DNA from: Actinomycetota bacterium
GTDB lineage: Bacteria > Actinomycetota > Actinomycetes > Nanopelagicales > Nanopelagicaceae
Assembly (NCBI GenBank): GCA_016870715.1
Contig: VGAL01000004.1
Location: forward strand, 1-64,000
Direction: 5' to 3'
Length of the DNA stretch: 64,000 bases
The notes beneath the pieces were generated by a model. It saw only the letters and a list, made by a program, of their open reading frames with translations, ran no database searches and was not told the origin of the DNA. This document shows positions 39,854 through 50,038 of this stretch, in pieces. The translations under genes were made by a program, and so were the position numbers. Every line of letters starts with the position of its first letter. Position 1 is the first letter of the stretch.

Positions 39854-40593
39854 TGCCAAAACCTAGCGTGCATGTGAGCGCACTTCATTATGCATACCCT
39901 GATGGGAACAAAGCGCTCAATGGCGTTGACCTCACCATTGCTAAAGGTGAGCGCGTAGCACTTCTAGGCCCCAACGGTGCCGGCAAAACTACGCTGGTGA
40001 TGCATCTCAATGGGATTCTCTCCCCCACATCAGGCTCAATCGATATTGGTGAATTTACACTCGACGAAAAAAATAGAGAGGTCACCAAAAAGGTCCGCGA
40101 GAAGGTGGGAATCGTCTTCCAGGATCCTGATGATCAACTCTTCATGCCCACTGTCTATGAAGATGTCGCATTTGGACCGACCAATATGAGGCTTGCAAAA
40201 GAGGAGATTGAACGACGTAGCACTAGGGCGCTAGAGATGGTTGGGATGATTGAACTTAAAGATCGAGCCCCACATCATTTATCGTTCGGACAGCGACGAA
40301 GAGTTGCTGTTGCAACCGTATTGGCGATGGAACCTGAGATTTTGATCCTTGATGAACCGTCATCAAACCTCGATCCAGCATCTCGTCGTGAATTATCCGA
40401 GATTCTGCTCGCACTTGATGTCACCATATTGATGGTGACCCACGACTTGCCTTACGCATTTGAGATCTGTGAACGCTCACTCATTCTCAATCAGGGAGCA
40501 ATCGTGGCTGATGAGGCGACGGTAACGATTCTTCGAAACAGCCAACTGCTTGCCGCAAACCGCCTTGAACTACCGAAAGGCTTCGTTATCTAG
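39850..40593 (+). CDS. CbiO/NikO ECF ATP-binding protein
   Basis: GPNGAGKTTLVMHLNG, LSFGQRRRVAVATVLAMEPEILILDEPSS. Confidence 0.94.
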   Translation: MMPKPSVHVSALHYAYPDGNKALNGVDLTIAKGERVALLGPNGAGKTTLVMHLNGILSPTSGSIDIGEFTLDEKNREVTKKVREKVGIVFQDPDDQLFMPTVYEDVAFGPTNMRLAKEEIERRSTRALEMVGMIELKDRAPHHLSFGQRRRVAVATVLAMEPEILILDEPSSNLDPASRRELSEILLALDVTILMVTHDLPYAFEICERSLILNQGAIVADEATVTILRNSQLLAANRLELPKGFVI

Positions 40594-40601
40594 CGTTGCT
40601 C

Positions 40602-41432
40602 TCAATCGAGGAAAAAGTCGAGAAGAAAGTCTTTCGTACCCGGCACGACTGCATACTTATCGAGATCAGTGATTCCAATGCTGGCCAACACTTCATCGTC
40701 GACTAAGAACTCTCCGGTTCGCTCGGTACCAGTGAGAATGACATGGGCAGCATCGGCAAGGATCTCAGGAGTCCGGCAGGCAGCAGTGTCGATCCCCGGA
40801 ATCATCTGCAACGCTGCAGTGTCGATTGCGGTGCGCGGCCACAAGGCATTGACCTTGATGCCGTCGCGCTTTAATTCATCGGCAAGGCCCAATACACACA
40901 TGCTCATTCCATATTTGGCCATGGTGTAGGCCAGATGATTCTTAAACCATTTTGATTTCATAGATAGTGGTGGAGACATCATCAAGATCTGGGGGTTTCG
41001 CCCTGCCGCTGCAGATTCTTTGAGAGCGGGAATTGCCGCCTGTGAGGTGAGGAAGGTTGCTCGAACATTTACCGAGAACATCAGATCAAATCTCTTGGCT
41101 GGAGTTTGGAGCGTGGGCGTGAGATTGATGGCCGAAGCGTTGTTAATCAGGATATCAAGACCGCCAAACTCTGCGACCGCTTTCGCAACCGCTCCCGAAA
41201 TTTGTTCTTCGTCACGCAAGTCGCATTGGATGGGTAGCGCTCTGCCACCAGCCGCCTCTATATCTTGCGCCGCGGTGAAGATAGTTCCTGGAAGTTTTGG
41301 ATGGGGTTCGGTGGTCTTGGCTGCGATGGCAATCATCGCGCCATCTTGGGCAGCACGTTTTGCAATTGCTAATCCGATACCTCGAGATGCTCCCGTGATA
41401 AATATCTTCTTGCCGGCCAGATTTGCTGACAT
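40602..41432 (-). CDS. SDR family oxidoreductase (HSDL2-like)
   Basis: FITGASRGIGLAIAKRAAQDGA; LAYTMAKYGMSM. Confidence 0.9.
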   Translation of the reverse strand: MSANLAGKKIFITGASRGIGLAIAKRAAQDGAMIAIAAKTTEPHPKLPGTIFTAAQDIEAAGGRALPIQCDLRDEEQISGAVAKAVAEFGGLDILINNASAINLTPTLQTPAKRFDLMFSVNVRATFLTSQAAIPALKESAAAGRNPQILMMSPPLSMKSKWFKNHLAYTMAKYGMSMCVLGLADELKRDGIKVNALWPRTAIDTAALQMIPGIDTAACRTPEILADAAHVILTGTERTGEFLVDDEVLASIGITDLDKYAVVPGTKDFLLDFFLD

Positions 41433-41438
41433 ATATCC

Positions 41439-42194
41439 CTACTTCCCTCGCTTCATCAAAAATTTCATAAATGCTTCGCGCGCTTCATCGCTCGCCAGCG
41501 CCGCAGTAAAGAGCCTCGCCTCTTCCGCCATAACCGCAGTTAACTGCTCCTTATGATCCTGGCGCAACAAGCGCTTTGTTTCGCGAATCGCGGTTCGAGG
41601 TTGATCAGCAAGATGCTTCGCCCTCTCTCCTGCTCGAACTGCAACCTCTTCCTCATCGACCACTTCGTTGATGAAGCCGGCTTCATAACCGCGTTGCGCT
41701 GAGAAGACTTCGCCCAACATAAACATTTCGGCGGCACGCTGATGGCCAGCAATTAATGGCAAGAGATAGGAGGAGCCAGCTTCTGGCACTAGTCCAAGGT
41801 TGACGAACGGCATGGAAAGCTTCGAATTCCTCCCTGCAATTACATAATCGCAATGAAAGAGCATCGTGACGCCTACACCAACTGCGCGCCCGCTAATTGC
41901 CGCTACTAATGGCTTGGAGAAATCTCGAATCGCCGTAAGAAAATGCCAGACTGGTGATTCATCTCCAGTCGGTGGGTGCTCGAGGAAATCATTGAGATCA
42001 TTACCTGAGGTGAAGTCATCGCCCTCGCCATAAATCAGAACGCTGCCAATTTCATCGTCGCCGTTGGCGCCGTTGATTTCGCGTGCAAGGGTGGCATACA
42101 TCTCTCGGGTAATGGAATTTAGCTTCTGCGGACGATTGAGTCCAAGCGCGAGAACGCCTTGGTCTCTGGAGATAGAGATATCAGAGGTCGACAT
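41439..42194 (-). CDS. Enoyl-CoA hydratase/isomerase family protein
   Basis: 251 aa crotonase signatures: GEGDDFTSGNDLNDF, AISGRAVGVGVTMLFHCD. Confidence 0.9.
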   Translation of the reverse strand: MSTSDISISRDQGVLALGLNRPQKLNSITREMYATLAREINGANGDDEIGSVLIYGEGDDFTSGNDLNDFLEHPPTGDESPVWHFLTAIRDFSKPLVAAISGRAVGVGVTMLFHCDYVIAGRNSKLSMPFVNLGLVPEAGSSYLLPLIAGHQRAAEMFMLGEVFSAQRGYEAGFINEVVDEEEVAVRAGERAKHLADQPRTAIRETKRLLRQDHKEQLTAVMAEEARLFTAALASDEAREAFMKFLMKRGK

Positions 42195-42208
42195 ATGAAT
42201 CTTCTCGC

Positions 42209-43288
42209 TTATCTTTCGATAGTTCCAGCGATGAATTCTTCGGTCCGATTACGAGCGGCCTCGTCAGAATATTGCTCAGGAGGTGACTTCATAAAATAAC
42301 TTGAAGGTGAGAGAAGTGGTCCACCGATTCCCCGATCAAGACCGATCTTCGCGCATCGCAACGCATCAATGATGACTCCTGCCGAGTTCGGCGAATCCCA
42401 GACTTCAAGCTTGTATTCAAGATTGAGTGGCACATCGCCAAAAGCCCGTCCCTCAAGGCGTACATAAGCCCACTTTCGATCATCGAGCCAGGAAACATAA
42501 TCGGAGGGTCCGATATGTACATTCCCTTCGCCCATGTCGTGGTCGAGCTGTGAGGTCACCGACTGCGTCTTAGAAATCTTTTTCGACTCTAGACGGTCGC
42601 GCTCGAGCATATTTTTAAAATCCATATTTCCACCGACATTTAATTGCAACGTACGATCAAGATGGACGCCGCGATCTTGGAAGAGTTTGGCGAGGATTCG
42701 GTGGGTGATAGTCGCACCCACTTGGCTCTTGATGTCATCTCCAACAATTGGCACCTTTGCATCGCTAAATTTCTTTGCCCAGACTGGATCAGAGGCGATA
42801 AACACCGGAAGTGCATTGATAAAGGCACAGTGCGCATCAATCGCTGCTTGAGCGTAGAAACGAGTTGCCTCTTCAGATCCAACGGGTAGATAGCAAATCA
42901 GAACATCGACCTTCTTCTCTTTGAGAGATGGGACCATGTCGACTGGCTGTGCATCGGACTCTTTGATGGTCTCTTTGTAGTAACGTCCCATTCCATCAAG
43001 AGTGGTGCCGCGTTCGACGATGACACCTGTCTTAGCAACATTGCAGAACTTGATGGTGTTGTTCTCGCTAGCCCACATCGCATCGGCAAGATCAAGGCCA
43101 ACCTTCTTAGCGTCGACATCATATGCAGCGACAAACTCGATATCGCTGATGTGATATCCACCGATGACTGCGTGCATCAAACCGGGAATTTCCTGGTCGA
43201 CAGCAGCATCCTTGTAATAGGTCACACCTTGTACAAGAGAATTGGCGCAGTTTCCTACACCAACGATTGCTACTCGGATCTTGCTCAC
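42209..43288 (-). CDS. ino1: Inositol-3-phosphate synthase
   Basis: 359 aa; [45 protein letters not shown]. Confidence 0.95.
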   Translation of the reverse strand: MSKIRVAIVGVGNCANSLVQGVTYYKDAAVDQEIPGLMHAVIGGYHISDIEFVAAYDVDAKKVGLDLADAMWASENNTIKFCNVAKTGVIVERGTTLDGMGRYYKETIKESDAQPVDMVPSLKEKKVDVLICYLPVGSEEATRFYAQAAIDAHCAFINALPVFIASDPVWAKKFSDAKVPIVGDDIKSQVGATITHRILAKLFQDRGVHLDRTLQLNVGGNMDFKNMLERDRLESKKISKTQSVTSQLDHDMGEGNVHIGPSDYVSWLDDRKWAYVRLEGRAFGDVPLNLEYKLEVWDSPNSAGVIIDALRCAKIGLDRGIGGPLLSPSSYFMKSPPEQYSDEAARNRTEEFIAGTIER

Positions 43289-43818
43289 TGGGATTTCCTC
43301 TCTGCTTTGATCATTTCATCGAGCCAAGCGATTTCCCGCTCAGCTGAATCAAGTGAGTGACGGCGCCACTCAATGAAGTACTTATCTAGTCCAATCGGCG
43401 AGCGCTCTAATTCGTGGCGAAGTAGATCTGCCTTCTCGCGAAGACGACGTCTACGCGCTTCGAGAATTCGTACCCGATTGGTATGTGAGGTGGGGCCAAA
43501 GAATGCAAAGTGCACACCAAAGGCCTCATCCTCAGTGGCATCAAGAGTTTCGGTGAGCTCTTGAAAACGAAGCAGACCCTTTTTTGTGATCTGATAGGCG
43601 ATGCGGGTTCGCCGCGATTTGCCGCTCTCGCTCTCGATGACTTCGATTACCTCACCGTCAGCCATCCTTTTGAGTAAGGGATATAAGGAGCCAAAGGAGA
43701 GCGCACGGAAGGGGCCAAGGATGGTGAGCGATCGCTTGCGCAATTCATACCCATGGAGCGGCCCGCCCGCGAGGAGACCGAGTAGGGTGAACTCCAACGG
43801 TTGACTTCGCAGCGCCAC
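43285..43818 (-). CDS. PadR family transcriptional regulator
   Basis: [25 protein letters not shown] at 43818 favoured; upstream in-frame starts at 43872 and 43953 also possible. Confidence 0.85.
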   Translation of the reverse strand: MALRSQPLEFTLLGLLAGGPLHGYELRKRSLTILGPFRALSFGSLYPLLKRMADGEVIEVIESESGKSRRTRIAYQITKKGLLRFQELTETLDATEDEAFGVHFAFFGPTSHTNRVRILEARRRRLREKADLLRHELERSPIGLDKYFIEWRRHSLDSAEREIAWLDEMIKAERKSQ

Positions 43819-43850
43819 CTCTACCCCTCTCCACTCGGACTCATGATTTC

Positions 43851-43875
43851 TCGATACATCGAACCGATACATCGA
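43851..43875. repeat. Tandem direct repeat (CGATACATCGA x2, 13-nt period), possible PadR operator
   Basis: TCGATACATCGA-A-CCGATACATCGA. Confidence 0.5.
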
Positions 43876-44059
43876 CCCGCCATATCTAACCCGCTGCCAC
43901 TCCTGCGGGCAAGTTCTCAACTTCTTCGGCGCGCCCTCCTCCCATCTGCCCATTTACCCAGGTCGAGGGCCTTACCCTTTTTACTTAGTGAGCCAGCACA
44001 CATGGCTTGCCCCGTTCCTCGTTGAGGGCGGAACGGACAAATGGAAGGAATCTCCCACT

Positions 44060-45331
44060 ATGGCTTCACTCTTCACCTGGAAAGTCCACTCTGGCGGCGA
44101 TGTAGTCGCCCCCGATGAGCGCCTCTCGTGGCCGCGCACCATTGGTATTGGCTTCCAACATATCGCCGCGATGTTCGGCGCAACCTTCTTGGTTCCGGTT
44201 CTTACCGGATTGCCTCCAGCAACCACCCTCTTCTTCTCAGGAATTGGAACGATCCTCTTCCTCATAATCACTCAGAATCGAGTCCCTAGCTATCTCGGAT
44301 CCTCTTTTGCATTCTTGGGGCCAATCGCAGCAGCCACAGCTGGTCAGGGTGGCGCTGCAGCCGCTCTTGGTGGCGTGGTGGCAACCGGAATTCTCCTTGT
44401 GCTTGTTGGTTTAGTGGTGAAAGCAGTGGGCGCCTCGTGGATCAACTGGTTGTTGCCTCCAGCCGTTACCGGAACCATTGTGATGGTGATTGGCTTTAAT
44501 TTAGCGAGCGTTGCTTACAACAAAGCATGGAGTGGAACCGGCCCCGGTGCAGGTCAACTCCAAGCTCAAGGTCCGCTCCTTGGAATCATTACCCTTCTTG
44601 CAATTGGAGTGATCGCGGCGGTCTCGCGTGGATTCCTTGGTCGAATCAGCATCTTCTTAGGAATTGTTATTGGTTATGTCGTTGCGCTAGTTCGTGGCGA
44701 TGTTGATACCAAACCAATCTCTGATGCGAAGTGGATTGCGCTACCCACTTTCACCTCTCCAACTTTCACTATGAGTGCGATTTTGCTCTTCATTCCAGTT
44801 GTACTGGTCTTGATTGCAGAGAATGTCGGCCACGTAAAGGCCGTAGCTGCAATGACCGGAAAGAACCTTGATGACCAAATGGGTAATGCGCTTATGGGTG
44901 ATGGACTTGCAACAACACTTGCCGGTGCAGGTGGCGGTTCTGGAACTACCACTTACGCAGAAAATATCGGAGTAATGGCGGCGACAAAGGTGTACTCCAC
45001 TATTGCTTATTACATCGCTGCTGTGGGAGCGATACTCCTAGCACTCTGTCCAAAGTTTGGTGCGGTACTCAGCGCTACTCCTGTAGGAGTACTCGGAGGC
45101 GCAAGCGTTGCGCTCTTTGGAATGATTGGAATGCTCGGAGCGAAGATTTGGATTGAGTCCAAAGTTGACCTCAGTAACTCAACTAACCTTATAGTTGCTG
45201 GTTCTTCGCTGATCATTGGTATCGCTGATGTTTCATTCAAGATTGGCGATTACACATTTAATGGAATCATCAATGCAACGCTAGTTGCAATCTTGGGCTA
45301 CCACATTCTTCACGCAATGCGGAAGCGATAA
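44060..45331 (+). CDS. Uracil-xanthine permease family protein (NCS2)
   Basis: GIGFQHIAAMFGATFLVPVLTG, QNRVPSYLGSSFAFLGP, GGSGTTTYAENIGVM; SD AAGGAA before ATG 44060. Confidence 0.93.
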   Translation: MASLFTWKVHSGGDVVAPDERLSWPRTIGIGFQHIAAMFGATFLVPVLTGLPPATTLFFSGIGTILFLIITQNRVPSYLGSSFAFLGPIAAATAGQGGAAAALGGVVATGILLVLVGLVVKAVGASWINWLLPPAVTGTIVMVIGFNLASVAYNKAWSGTGPGAGQLQAQGPLLGIITLLAIGVIAAVSRGFLGRISIFLGIVIGYVVALVRGDVDTKPISDAKWIALPTFTSPTFTMSAILLFIPVVLVLIAENVGHVKAVAAMTGKNLDDQMGNALMGDGLATTLAGAGGGSGTTTYAENIGVMAATKVYSTIAYYIAAVGAILLALCPKFGAVLSATPVGVLGGASVALFGMIGMLGAKIWIESKVDLSNSTNLIVAGSSLIIGIADVSFKIGDYTFNGIINATLVAILGYHILHAMRKR

Positions 45332-45350
45332 CCGTAAGCAATTGCTAGAA

Positions 45351-45381
45351 AAGGGCGGGGAGAAATCCTCGCCCTTTTTTC
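45351..45381 (+). terminator. Rho-independent terminator after uracil-xanthine permease
   Basis: AAGGGCGGGGAGAAATCCTCGCCCTTTTTTC. Confidence 0.85.
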
Positions 45382-45414
45382 ATACCTCATAAAATTTTTT
45401 GTTAGGCTCTCGAG

Positions 45415-46062
45415 GTGATCCTAGGAATCCCCATCCCCTCGAAAATCGGTGAGTACATCATCGTTTCGCTAGCTATCATTCTGGCGCCAGGGCCATCTGT
45501 GCTTTTCACTATCGCTCGCGCCATCGCCTGGGGTCGAAAAGTCGCAGTGCTCACTGTGCTGGGGAATGCCACGGGATTTTTTGCGATGTCGCTGCTGGTT
45601 GCCTTGGGTATAGGGCCCATCATTCAGAGCTCCGATCTGATTTATGCTGGAGTGCAATGGGCTGGCGGTCTCTACCTCATCTATTTGGGAGTAGATGCAA
45701 TCAGAAAACGGAATGAGCATTCAAACCAAATGCTAGAAGAGGGTTCATCGGGGGCTCCGAGCGCTATCCGGATAATCCGCGATGGGTTCGTCGTGGGAAT
45801 CCTTAACCCCAAGGGAATCGTCTTCAATGCGGCAGTCACTCCACAATTCATCGACCGTGGTAGCGGCAACGTGGTGATGCAACTGATTCTTTTAGGTGCG
45901 ATTTTTGCCCTCTTGGCTTTCTTCTGTGATGGCACCTGGGGTTTGCTCGCTGGTACGGCGCGGAATTGGCTGGCGACCAACCTCTCGCGAATTATTTTCC
46001 TACGTATCGTTGGTGGGATAGTGATGATCATTCTTGGCGTACTAATTTTGATTCAAATTTAA
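45415..46062 (+). CDS. LysE family translocator
   Basis: 215 aa; ILAPGPSVLFTIARAIAWGRK, GILNPKGIVF. Confidence 0.9.
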   Translation: MILGIPIPSKIGEYIIVSLAIILAPGPSVLFTIARAIAWGRKVAVLTVLGNATGFFAMSLLVALGIGPIIQSSDLIYAGVQWAGGLYLIYLGVDAIRKRNEHSNQMLEEGSSGAPSAIRIIRDGFVVGILNPKGIVFNAAVTPQFIDRGSGNVVMQLILLGAIFALLAFFCDGTWGLLAGTARNWLATNLSRIIFLRIVGGIVMIILGVLILIQI

Positions 46063-46072
46063 TGATTACGAG

Positions 46073-46774
46073 CTACTCGCTCTCTTCGTCTATCTCTTCA
46101 CCCTTTTGAAGTAGTTCCTTTGCCCGAGTAGCGTAAATATCAACATATTCCTGACCACTCATCGATTGAATCTCTTTCATAATGGAATCGGTAATTCCGC
46201 GTAAGACAAATGGATCGCTAGGGTCACCAGCATCCTTAAAGTTCATTGGCTTACCGAAGTAAACGCCCACTCGCATAATCTTTGGAATTACCTTCCCAGT
46301 TGGCTGAATCTTCTCTGTGTTGATCATCGCCACTGGAACCACCGTTGCACCAGATTCAATCGCTAACCGTGCGATACCTGTTCGACCTCGATACAAGCGA
46401 CCATCCGGAGAGCGGGTGCCTTCTGGATAAATACCAATGCACTCACCCTTTGCAAGTAAATCAATGCCAGTTCGCACCGCTGCTTCACTGGCACGACCAC
46501 CGGAACGATCGACCGGCACTTGACCCAGGGCGATAAAAGTTAACTTCTTAATCCATCCTTTAAGCCCAGGCTGCGTGAAGTACTCCTGCTTGGCAAGAAA
46601 GGTCACCTTCCGCGAAACAACTAAAGGCATAAAGATCGAATCGCTAAAGGAAAGGTGATTCGAGGCGATGATCACTGGCCCTGAGTTAGGTATCGAATCA
46701 AGACCGCGCACCTTTGGGCGAAAGAGGAGCAGGAGTATTGGGGTGAGAAAAGATTTAAGCAATCGATAGGGCAT
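46073..46774 (-). CDS. 1-acyl-sn-glycerol-3-phosphate acyltransferase (PlsC-like)
   Basis: NHLSFSDS, IYPEGTRSPDGRLYRGRTG. Confidence 0.9.
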   Translation of the reverse strand: MPYRLLKSFLTPILLLLFRPKVRGLDSIPNSGPVIIASNHLSFSDSIFMPLVVSRKVTFLAKQEYFTQPGLKGWIKKLTFIALGQVPVDRSGGRASEAAVRTGIDLLAKGECIGIYPEGTRSPDGRLYRGRTGIARLAIESGATVVPVAMINTEKIQPTGKVIPKIMRVGVYFGKPMNFKDAGDPSDPFVLRGITDSIMKEIQSMSGQEYVDIYATRAKELLQKGEEIDEESE

Positions 46775-47721
46775 CAGCCACGCGCCAAATCTGCAACGCC
46801 CACTAGGCCCGCATCATTTCCCATTTGAGCAGTGACGATATTCGGTAACGAGTGGCCTGAGAACGAAGCGTTACGGGCAAGTGATTCGCGCGCGGGAGCG
46901 GCAAGAATCTCTCCGGCCTCAGACACTCCGCCTCCTAAAACAATCAGATCAGGATCCAAGATAACAACCAATGACGCTAAGCCGAAACCAAGCCATTCGC
47001 CAGTAAGTTTAAAGGCGGTAGTAGCGATGCGATCTCCCGCTTGTGCTGCTGCGCTCACATGGTGTCCAGTTAAACCTTCGAGCGTGCCATCACCGTATCT
47101 CAATAACTCAAAGGCACGTTCTGGAGCTGCTGCTATTGCCTCTTCGACATGGCGCATCAATGCTGGGCCGGCGCAATATTGTTCAAAACAGCCGCGAGCT
47201 CCACAGCCACAGAGCGGTCCATTTGCGTTTACTCGCATGTGGCCAAACTCAGCTGCTGTGCCATGAGCACCTCGAAAGAGTTGGCCATCGACAATCAATG
47301 CGCCACCCATGCCCGTTCCTAAAATGAAAAAAATCATGTTCCGTGAGTTTCGTCCCGCGCCATAACGGTATTCACCCCAACATGCTGCGTTCGCATCGTT
47401 CTCGACAATGATGCGAGAGCCAATGAGCGGCTCCAGTTCTTCTGCGAGATTTACTCCCGTCCAACCAGCAATATTGGTCGCAGCTAACATCCGCTCACGA
47501 TCGGCCGAGACGAAGCCCGCGGCAGAGAGTCCAATGTTCGAGATTTCTTCCTGCACATCTCTCTGTAATTGATTGACCAACTCTGCTACTAAGTGGGTTA
47601 GGGCTTTACCGCCCTCACGAGGCGTCTCGCGTCGCAACCGAGCAATCACTCGTCCCTCGTCATCAACGACGCCACCAAGTAATTTGGTACCGCCAACATC
47701 GATGCCGATTGCCAAAGACAT
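46774..47721 (-). CDS. ROK family glucokinase
   Basis: GIDVGGTKLLGGVVD, EFGHMRVNANGPLCGCGARGCFEQYC. Confidence 0.94.
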   Translation of the reverse strand: MSLAIGIDVGGTKLLGGVVDDEGRVIARLRRETPREGGKALTHLVAELVNQLQRDVQEEISNIGLSAAGFVSADRERMLAATNIAGWTGVNLAEELEPLIGSRIIVENDANAACWGEYRYGAGRNSRNMIFFILGTGMGGALIVDGQLFRGAHGTAAEFGHMRVNANGPLCGCGARGCFEQYCAGPALMRHVEEAIAAAPERAFELLRYGDGTLEGLTGHHVSAAAQAGDRIATTAFKLTGEWLGFGLASLVVILDPDLIVLGGGVSEAGEILAAPARESLARNASFSGHSLPNIVTAQMGNDAGLVGVADLARG

Positions 47722-47749
47722 ATGTGCGCTTCCCTTGCTCAGTTATTCT

Positions 47750-48178
47750 TTAATTCTCGAGCTGCGCTTTGAGTTCTTTCAACGTTTGATCGACAACTGC
47801 TTTCTCTGCTTTCTGACGCATCATGTCGGGGACAGGCATCGAGAGCGCAACGGTGAGCGAATAACTGACTTCAGTCTCATCGCCGATGCTCTTAAGTTCT
47901 TGTTTACCGTCCATCGCGGTGAGTAAATCGGCGCTCTCCAAGGTGAAGGTGAGAGAGGCGGGGAAATTACTCCAGTCGAAGGTCAAGGTTGCTTCGTCGC
48001 GGAGCGCGCCAGAGACAAGGGACATTTCGACCTTAGTTGGCTTGATTGCATCGCCCTCGAGGACCTTGACCGCTTTCATCGAGCTAGACCAGCTTGGATA
48101 TGTGCCCACTGAGGCAATTGCCTCCGCTACCTGGGATAACGGGGCGTCAATGATGATGGTTGATTTCGTTTCACTCAT
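47750..48178 (-). CDS. SRPBCC family protein (polyketide cyclase/dehydrase-like)
   Basis: 142 aa; IDAPLSQVAEAIASVGTYPSWSSSMK. Confidence 0.85.
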   Translation of the reverse strand: MSETKSTIIIDAPLSQVAEAIASVGTYPSWSSSMKAVKVLEGDAIKPTKVEMSLVSGALRDEATLTFDWSNFPASLTFTLESADLLTAMDGKQELKSIGDETEVSYSLTVALSMPVPDMMRQKAEKAVVDQTLKELKAQLEN

Positions 48179-48250
48179 AGCCTGAAGGCTACCCTTCTCC
48201 AGAAGTGGGTGCTTGGGCTAGCCTCTACCCTTCACCAGAAGGAGCGCGCA

Positions 48251-50038
48251 ATGAAAGAGGTTTCTGTACCCGCCCTCGTACCTCCGGCTACCGAGGGAAA
48301 TCTCACCGACTTACTTATTAATAGGGCCCACTTCGAACCAGAGCGGACCATGCTCTCTCGCCCAGTTGGCGAAGGATGGCAACCTGTCAGCGCTCGCACC
48401 CTCGAAGCTGAAGTTCGCGCTGTAGCGAAAGGTTTGATTGCCGCCGGAATAAAGAGCGGCGATCGCGTCGGGTTGCTTTCGCGCACCCGTTACGAGTGGA
48501 CCATCATGGATTTTGCCATTTGGTTTGCTGGTGGAGTGGTCGTACCTGTCTACGAAACCTCCTCTGCAGAGCAGATTGAATGGATTTTGCAAGACTCCGG
48601 CGCCGTGGGAATGGTCGTGGAGACACCTGCGCATGCTGCGCTCGTGGAATCTGTGCGGACCAAAAATCTCGACAACGTCTGGATCATCACTGAAGATGCG
48701 TTAGCGCATCTATCACAGAGTGGAAGTAGTATCTCTGATGATCAGGTAACGCAGCGACGCAATACCCTTAAGCCAGAGACGCTTGCAACTCTCATCTACA
48801 CCTCCGGAACGACCGGTAAACCCAAGGGCGTTCAGTTGACACACGCAAACTTCCTCGCTGAGTGTGGCAACGTCGTCGAAGGTGCATCTGATCTCTTCTT
48901 GCGCCCTGGTGGATCCACTCTCCTTTTTCTCCCACTCGCGCACGTCTTCGGACGCATGATCGAAATCGGCGCGATTCGCGCTGGATTACATCTGGCTCAT
49001 TGCAGCGATCCGGTTGGGCGATTACTTGGTGATCTCGCAAGTTTCAAACCAAACTTCGTTCTCTCTGTGCCTCGAATCTTCGAAAAAATCTATAACAGCG
49101 CAGAGGCGAAGGCTGATGCAGCAGGTAAAGGAAAAATCTTCCGTAAGGCTGCAGCGATTGCCATTGCTTACAGCGAAGGAATGCAAAATGGCCACATCTC
49201 TCCAGGTTTGCGAGTCAAACATGCGCTCTTTGACAAGTTGGTCTACAGCAAGATTCGCCATGTCATGGGCGGAAACGTCGATGCTGCAATCTCTGGCGGT
49301 GCGCCCCTTGGCGAACGCCTTGGTCACTTCTTCCGTGGCGCTGGAGTACGGGTGCTCGAAGGCTATGGATTAACAGAAACTACCGCTGGAGCAACGCTCA
49401 ATCTCACCTCTTCGGTAAAAATTGGTTCCGTTGGGCGACCCATTCCGGGAACCACCATCAAGATTGATGATGATGGTGAAGTTCTCATCAAAGGTCCAAT
49501 TGTGATGAATGGCTACTGGCAGAACGATGCTGCGAACAAGGAGGTCTTCACCTCTGATGGTTATTTCCGTTCCGGTGACCTAGGTCGACTCGATGAGAAT
49601 GGCTTCCTCTACATCGTCGGTCGAAAGAAGGAATTGATTGTCACTTCTGGTGGCAAGAACGTTGCCCCGGCGGTCCTAGAGGATCGACTTCGCTCGCATC
49701 CACTCGTCAGCCAATGCATGGTTGTCGGTGATAACAAGCCATATATCGCAGCGCTTGTCACGCTTGACCAAGACGCTGTGAAAGTTTGGGCAGCTGCCAA
49801 TAACAAAGGTGGCGCTGCAATTGAGGACCTTGCCAAAGACTCTGCTCTGATCGCTGTGATTCAAACAGCTGTCGATGAGGCAAATAAGGCTGTGAGCAAG
49901 GCAGAATCGATTCGTAAATTCACAATATTGCCGGTGGATTTCACTATCGCTGGTGGACACCTCACTGCAAAACTCTCTGTGAAACGTCACGTAGTCGCCA
50001 AAGAGTTTGCCGTCGAGATTGAGAAGCTCTACGACTGA
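48251..50038 (+). CDS. Long-chain-fatty-acid--CoA ligase (AMP-forming)
   Basis: LIYTSGTTGKPKGVQLTH, GYGLTETTAG, GRKKELIVTSGGKNVAP; SD GAAGGAG before ATG 48251. Confidence 0.94.
   Translation: MKEVSVPALVPPATEGNLTDLLINRAHFEPERTMLSRPVGEGWQPVSARTLEAEVRAVAKGLIAAGIKSGDRVGLLSRTRYEWTIMDFAIWFAGGVVVPVYETSSAEQIEWILQDSGAVGMVVETPAHAALVESVRTKNLDNVWIITEDALAHLSQSGSSISDDQVTQRRNTLKPETLATLIYTSGTTGKPKGVQLTHANFLAECGNVVEGASDLFLRPGGSTLLFLPLAHVFGRMIEIGAIRAGLHLAHCSDPVGRLLGDLASFKPNFVLSVPRIFEKIYNSAEAKADAAGKGKIFRKAAAIAIAYSEGMQNGHISPGLRVKHALFDKLVYSKIRHVMGGNVDAAISGGAPLGERLGHFFRGAGVRVLEGYGLTETTAGATLNLTSSVKIGSVGRPIPGTTIKIDDDGEVLIKGPIVMNGYWQNDAANKEVFTSDGYFRSGDLGRLDENGFLYIVGRKKELIVTSGGKNVAPAVLEDRLRSHPLVSQCMVVGDNKPYIAALVTLDQDAVKVWAAANNKGGAAIEDLAKDSALIAVIQTAVDEANKAVSKAESIRKFTILPVDFTIAGGHLTAKLSVKRHVVAKEFAVEIEKLYD

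Noticed and set aside
38090-40593. Cobalt/B12-specific assignment of the CbiMNQO-type operon
   Set aside because: No cobalamin riboswitch precedes it; the Nur-like box favours nickel. Family resemblance alone cannot separate Co from Ni, so no gene symbols were assigned.
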